The notes under the pieces: generated by a model | The model's database searches: none | What the model saw: only the letters and a program-made list of their open reading frames with translations | Told to the model about the DNA's origin: nothing | Shown: one piece after another, positions 60,287-64,000 of the stretch | How the letters are laid out: each line of letters starts with the position of its first letter | Position numbering within the stretch: the first letter of the stretch is position 1 | Made by a program: the position numbers and the translations under genes | Assembly: GCA_004353515.1 (NCBI GenBank) | Contig: SMNZ01000003.1 | Span: 62,001 to 126,000 of the forward strand | Direction of reading: 5' to 3' | Origin: Alteromonadaceae bacterium M269 | Lineage (GTDB): Bacteria > Pseudomonadota > Gammaproteobacteria > Enterobacterales > Alteromonadaceae | Length of the DNA stretch: 64,000 nucleotides

Positions 60287-61747
60287 TCAAGGCGAACCTG
60301 TATAACCTTTCAATTGCTCGTTCAATAGGTTATTAAATTCTGCTTGACTATAAAAACCGAGCGCTTCCGACGCCTCTGCTAAAGACATATTTTCAAGCTC
60401 TGCCTTGCGAGCAATTGCGGCAGACACGTCGTAACCAAGGTAGTTTGTAAGTAAGGTAATGGCAGACAAATTACTACGCATATTTGTCTCTATCTGAGTT
60501 CGATTGATAGTCAAATCGCAGACGCAATTCTCAGTAAACGAATGCATGGCATCACTCAACAATTCGATACTCTCTAACAGGTTATAAATAATCACTGGTC
60601 GATTAGTGTTTAACTGCAACTGACCGTTTGCAGCAGCCAGAGATACCGTTAAATCATTACCGAATACTTGTAAACATACCATGCTCATAGCCTCGCACTG
60701 AGTCGGGTTTACTTTGCCAGGCATGATAGAGCTCCCAGATTCATTGGCTGGCAGATGCCATTCATTGAATCCACAGCGTGGGCCGCTACCAAGTAATCTA
60801 ACATCGTTGGCTACTTTGAACAGCACTGAAGCCAGTTGTTTTAATGCCCCACTGTAGCGCAGTAGCGCGTCTTCACCTGAAACTGCAGCATATAAGTTAG
60901 GATTTGGTTTAAACGGCAACTGAAAGTATTCAGCTAAAAGCGCCACAACTTGCGGGCCGAAACACTGAGGAGCATTTGCCCCTGAGCCTATCGCAGTAGC
61001 ACCTATAGCTAATTGATATACAGCGTCCAAACTCTGATGTATCGCACACTTGGCGGCAGCTAGCTGATCTCGATAAGCAAACAACAAAGCACCTGCATTG
61101 ACAGGCAATGCATCCATCAAATGGGTACGGCTCACCGTATGAAATTTTTCAAATTCTATTTGTTTAAGAAAGAGTTCGTTGATTAGTAAATCAATAGTGG
61201 GCAGAAGGGCTTGCTGTGTTTGTTGAGCGACCACAATATGCATTGCACTGGGGAAAACGTCATTAGACGATTGCGAAAGATTGATGTGATCGTTTGGATG
61301 AATATCCACTTTCTTTTTTTGGCTAGACTGAGTGCTTCGCTTTGATTCAGCTATACGCGTTCGAGCAAGCGAACATATCACTTCATTCACATTCATATTG
61401 GTCTGAGTACCAGAACCTGTCTGCCAAATACTCAGGGGAAATTGGTTAGCATGCTCACCATTGAGGATTTCGTCACAAGAGGACATAATGGCATCACATT
61501 GCTCTTTTGTTAATAGCTTATGCTGGCAATTCACTTGAGCGCACGCGTGCTTAATCATCACTAAGGCATCAATAAACCGCTTATCAAATTGCTGATTTCC
61601 TATATTGAAATTTTTCAATGAACGTTGGGTTTGCTTGCCCCACAACGCATTTTTCTTAACTTCAATTTCTGGAAATCCATCCACATCAAGGTTTTCACGA
61701 CTCGCCGTAAGTTCTTCTGGTATTGTTGATTTTACTCTGTCAATCAA
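60287..61747 (-). CDS. fumC: Class II fumarate hydratase (diverged)
   Basis: A 486-residue enzyme of the fumarase/aspartase superfamily. GSSIMPGKVNPTQCEA is the signature loop, TGSGTQTNMNVNEV and NDVFPSAMHI are the other two conserved regions. The helix after the S-R-T-H-L-M-D segment differs from the usual G-R-T-H-L-Q-D-A-T-P. It is 20 residues longer than E. coli FumC at the start, and an insertion of charged residues (KRSTQSSQKKKVD) precedes NDHIN. Converts fumarate to malate. Downstream of nhaA with a 72-base gap. Confidence 0.82.
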   Translation of the reverse strand: MIDRVKSTIPEELTASRENLDVDGFPEIEVKKNALWGKQTQRSLKNFNIGNQQFDKRFIDALVMIKHACAQVNCQHKLLTKEQCDAIMSSCDEILNGEHANQFPLSIWQTGSGTQTNMNVNEVICSLARTRIAESKRSTQSSQKKKVDIHPNDHINLSQSSNDVFPSAMHIVVAQQTQQALLPTIDLLINELFLKQIEFEKFHTVSRTHLMDALPVNAGALLFAYRDQLAAAKCAIHQSLDAVYQLAIGATAIGSGANAPQCFGPQVVALLAEYFQLPFKPNPNLYAAVSGEDALLRYSGALKQLASVLFKVANDVRLLGSGPRCGFNEWHLPANESGSSIMPGKVNPTQCEAMSMVCLQVFGNDLTVSLAAANGQLQLNTNRPVIIYNLLESIELLSDAMHSFTENCVCDLTINRTQIETNMRSNLSAITLLTNYLGYDVSAAIARKAELENMSLAEASEALGFYSQAEFNNLLNEQLKGYTGSP

Positions 61748-61819
61748 GGTATTTAACCTTTTTAGATGACACCATAAGTCGGTCGATTAATGGCAACTCC
61801 AGAGTAACCCATCTGATCA

Positions 61820-63289
61820 TCATGGCATACACTTACGATTATCAAACAAGACTCCGACGAGTCCTTTTCTGCCGTTAGAATTCAATTCGTCTAGCTTAGA
61901 AAAAACAGTCACTGACAGATTTAGGGGCTTCGGACCATTTGGATGATAGGGTTCTGAATCGCTGTTGTTAGTCGAGCTGACAAAGTGGCGTATTATAATG
62001 ATACCTAATAAAGCACATGTTATTGACGCACAGAAGATCCCCAGCTTTGCAGAGTCAATTTGCTCTGGACTATAGGCCAGATTAGCAATGAATAACGCCA
62101 TGGTGAAGCCGATGCCGGCTAACATGCTTCCACCAAAAAGCATGCCCCAGTGTAAATCGATTGGCCTCTCTGCGACCCTCATTTTGACGGCAATCCAACT
62201 GAATGCAAAGATACCGATTGGCTTGCCCAAAACAAACCCGAGGAAAACGGCGATACTTAGCGACGGAACTAATGTTTCCCATGACACAGAGATGCCCGCA
62301 TTAGCAAAAGCAAACAATGGCATAACAATGAACCCCACCCAAGGGTGGAGCAACATTTCCAACCGCTCTACAGGAGATAGCGCCTCTCGGGCAGCTGCCT
62401 CGGCCGTTTTTAACGCTTGAATATCTATTGTGTTTCCACTTATTTTCTTCTCTGGTGGATAGGCAACCACAATATTCATAATGGCGTGCAAACGATGATC
62501 ATCTACCCATTTTTGAGTCGGTGTCATCAAACCGAGAATAACCCCAGTAACAGTAGGGTGAATACCGGATGCATCAATGGCTAGCCATATGAGTCCCCCG
62601 GTGATAAAAAACAAAGTAACACTGCGGATACCTAAAAAGCCCATCATTTTAACCACGATAAAGCCAACTAAAGCGAGAGCAATCATGGCCCAATTAATAC
62701 CATTGCTATAACCTACCGCCACAACAATGATCGCCCCAACATCATCTACTACCGCAAGTGACAGCATGAATATGCGCAAGCTTTTAGGGATACCTCTCCC
62801 TAGAAGCGCCAGACATCCCAGCACAAAAGCTGTATCAGTCGCCATGACAGTCCCCCAACCGTGTTGTCCATCTTCTCCGAGCAGTAAAGATAAGTAGATA
62901 ACAGCAGGCACTACCATCCCTCCCACCGCAGCAATAATTGACAACATGGCCTGTCTGGGGTTTCGCAACTCACCTAATACCAGCTCACGTTTCAGTTCTA
63001 GCGCGATGAGAAAGAAAAACAGAGTCATCGCGGCATCATTAATCCAGGCATGCAATGAACGTTCAAAGTTAAAATCGCCTATATTGATACCCAGTGGGGT
63101 TTGCCAAAATAGTTCAAATGCTTCACTTAATGGTGAATTTGCCAAAAGCATAGCCGTGAGCGCTAATATGAGTAAAAAGATACCAGCGGCAGATTCAATT
63201 TTGACGAAGCGCGTAACGGGCTGAACCACCCAATCGATATGCTCTTTAGGTAACTGGTTTGGCTTTACTTGTACTAACTTTTTGCTCAC
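61820..63289 (-). CDS. nhaA: Na+/H+ antiporter NhaA
   Basis: A 489-residue inner-membrane antiporter. The ion-binding aspartates lie in LAVVDDVGAIIVVA, and HAWINDAAMTLFFFLIALELKREL is the family start. The last 35 residues are an extra hydrophilic tail. Its start overlaps the stop of the small gene before it by 4 bases. It exports sodium in exchange for protons, fitting a marine cell. Confidence 0.93.
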   Translation of the reverse strand: MSKKLVQVKPNQLPKEHIDWVVQPVTRFVKIESAAGIFLLILALTAMLLANSPLSEAFELFWQTPLGINIGDFNFERSLHAWINDAAMTLFFFLIALELKRELVLGELRNPRQAMLSIIAAVGGMVVPAVIYLSLLLGEDGQHGWGTVMATDTAFVLGCLALLGRGIPKSLRIFMLSLAVVDDVGAIIVVAVGYSNGINWAMIALALVGFIVVKMMGFLGIRSVTLFFITGGLIWLAIDASGIHPTVTGVILGLMTPTQKWVDDHRLHAIMNIVVAYPPEKKISGNTIDIQALKTAEAAAREALSPVERLEMLLHPWVGFIVMPLFAFANAGISVSWETLVPSLSIAVFLGFVLGKPIGIFAFSWIAVKMRVAERPIDLHWGMLFGGSMLAGIGFTMALFIANLAYSPEQIDSAKLGIFCASITCALLGIIIIRHFVSSTNNSDSEPYHPNGPKPLNLSVTVFSKLDELNSNGRKGLVGVLFDNRKCMP

Positions 63290-63471
63290 TGATCTAACTC
63301 ATCCCCTTCACATGTGAAGCTGAGGTTAGCATGGCTACTGTCCAGCTTGGCAAAGTTGATAGCGTCATCTAGCTTGTTGTAACGATAACGCTTGTACTGA
63401 TAAATCAATTTCTGTTCACACGTTATGCCGTAACGTGCCATCAGGGTTATCTCTTCTTTAGCGGTTGTCAT
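63286..63471 (-). CDS. Small unknown protein between hflC and nhaA
   Basis: A 61-residue protein starting at the ATG 63471 with GGAGGAG 7 bases upstream. It has 2 cysteines (one in GITCEQKLIY, one in SFTCEGDELDQ) and a basic middle (YQYKRYRYNKL). It overlaps the hflC end by 14 bases and nhaA start by 4, so it is translationally linked to both. Family unknown. The EGD at its C-terminus is not in the context of the 27-31 kb cluster motif. Confidence 0.7.
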   Translation of the reverse strand: MTTAKEEITLMARYGITCEQKLIYQYKRYRYNKLDDAINFAKLDSSHANLSFTCEGDELDQ

Positions 63472-64000
63472 TGCCGATCTCCTCCTGTTCCACATCCACG
63501 CCATTCAGGAACTTGAGCAAATCACTATCAGTAGACAAAACAAGCGTTGTATTACCAGAAATAATGGTTGGATATGACTGCATGGTGCGGGTAAATGTGT
63601 AGAGGCTAATAGATTGTGGACTTTGATTGTAAGCAAGCGCATATATTTCTGCTGCTTTTGCATCTGCCTTCCCTCGAATCTCTTCAACCTGCCGATAAGC
63701 TTCAGATTCAATCTTATTGAGATCCCTTACACGATCACCTCTTATTCTGGCCGCTTCACCATTACCTTCAGATAGAAATCGCTCTGCGATTTGTCGGCGT
63801 TCACTGACCATACGCTCATAAATTTTAGGCCGTACGCTCTCATTGTAGTTGATACGTTTAAAACGAATATCAAGCAATTCAATACCAAACACTTGCACTT
63901 TTTCAGCGGCTGCTGCGAATATTTCTTGCTCGACAAGCTTTCGACCTTTTTGTATCGGGACCAAAATCCCAACTTTCAGATCATCTTCCGCTTTGTTTAA
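63458..64000 (-). CDS. HflC-like SPFH protein, C-terminal part (cut by window end)
   Basis: The frame is open to base 64000, so the N-terminal SPFH start and membrane helix lie outside the window. Visible: LNKAEDDLKVGI, VFGIELLDIRFKRINYNESVRPKIYERMVSERRQIAERFLSEGNGEAARIRG in outline, then DRVRDLNKIESEAYRQVEEIRGKADAKAAEIYA, and LVLSTDSDLLKFLNG. HflC with HflK holds the FtsH protease in the inner membrane. Clustering with nhaA suggests it may be a second hflKC copy. Confidence 0.83.
   Translation of the reverse strand, partial: LNKAEDDLKVGILVPIQKGRKLVEQEIFAAAAEKVQVFGIELLDIRFKRINYNESVRPKIYERMVSERRQIAERFLSEGNGEAARIRGDRVRDLNKIESEAYRQVEEIRGKADAKAAEIYALAYNQSPQSISLYTFTRTMQSYPTIISGNTTLVLSTDSDLLKFLNGVDVEQEEIGNDNR

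Noticed and set aside
63286-63471. Membership of the small hflC-nhaA gene in the [ED]GD family
   Set aside because: EGD occurs only as part of its acidic tail; the flanking pattern of the family is absent.
1-64000. CRISPR array, prophage, integron attC sites, tRNA or rRNA genes
   Set aside because: No regular short repeats with spacers, no integrase, no cloverleaf or rRNA-like sequence was seen by eye.

Overview
The window looks like chromosomal DNA of a marine, Gram-negative gammaproteobacterium. The evidence is an AT-leaning base composition, lipoproteins, porins, a TonB-dependent receptor, Fur-like boxes, an E. coli-type quinone-linked D-lactate dehydrogenase, NhaA and HflC. No rRNA, tRNA, integrase, complete IS element or CRISPR array was seen, so genus-level placement is not possible from this stretch.

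Layout. 1-5.5 kb: end of a DUF1800 gene, a Tat-exported DUF1501 protein, a DcaP-like porin whose ribosome site lies in a hairpin, an HD-domain hydrolase, a decayed DUF1801 gene and two small envelope genes. 5.5-12 kb: a LysR gene divergent from lldP-dld (lactate uptake and oxidation), then DNA polymerase IV. 12-19.8 kb: small regulators and membrane proteins, a 143-bp MITE-like element with 23-bp perfect terminal inverted repeats, a rhodanese/GlxA-type regulator pair, a siderophore receptor behind a Fur-like box, and a REP array of 84-bp period. 19.8-27 kb: an M13 zinc peptidase lipoprotein, an RND efflux permease and adaptor, and a broken DUF3592 gene. 27-33 kb: a compact minus-strand cluster of small unknown proteins, at least six of which share a short [ED]-G-D/S motif, ending in a large protein with a very cationic amphipathic segment and preceded by a secreted duplicated protein. 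This is one of the two best candidates for an undescribed system. At 32.8-33.0 kb a promoter, a 5' hairpin and a U-rich terminator outline a small RNA gene on the plus strand. 33-46.6 kb: mostly housekeeping and small regulators (YacL, YgjP, ArsR-SRPBCC, DUF885, Mpo1-like, MarR, AraC, TetR-MipA, MetR-like, YjbR, YcaQ, CoA transferase). 46.6-52.4 kb: a tightly coupled operon with flavin monooxygenase, BASS transporter, two SDR-fold enzymes and TauE/SafE, divergent from an AraC regulator. 52.4-55.7 kb: a diguanylate cyclase with no normal start codon, a periplasmic amino-acid-binding-like protein and an orphan LytTR response regulator. 55.7-58.9 kb: a regulator divergent from a winged-helix/helicase/small-protein module with tandem operators over its promoter. 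This is the second candidate system and may be a defence module. 59.2-64 kb: two DUF4398 lipoproteins next to a degraded OmpA-domain gene, then fumC, nhaA, a small gene and hflC (cut by the window edge), all on the minus strand.

Gene decay is visible at four places or more (DUF1801, DUF3592, OmpA domain, and a 26-codon membrane-protein tail at 55.7 kb). Family names come from recognising motifs by eye. No database search was run, and promoters, operators and the small RNA are predictions from sequence pattern only.
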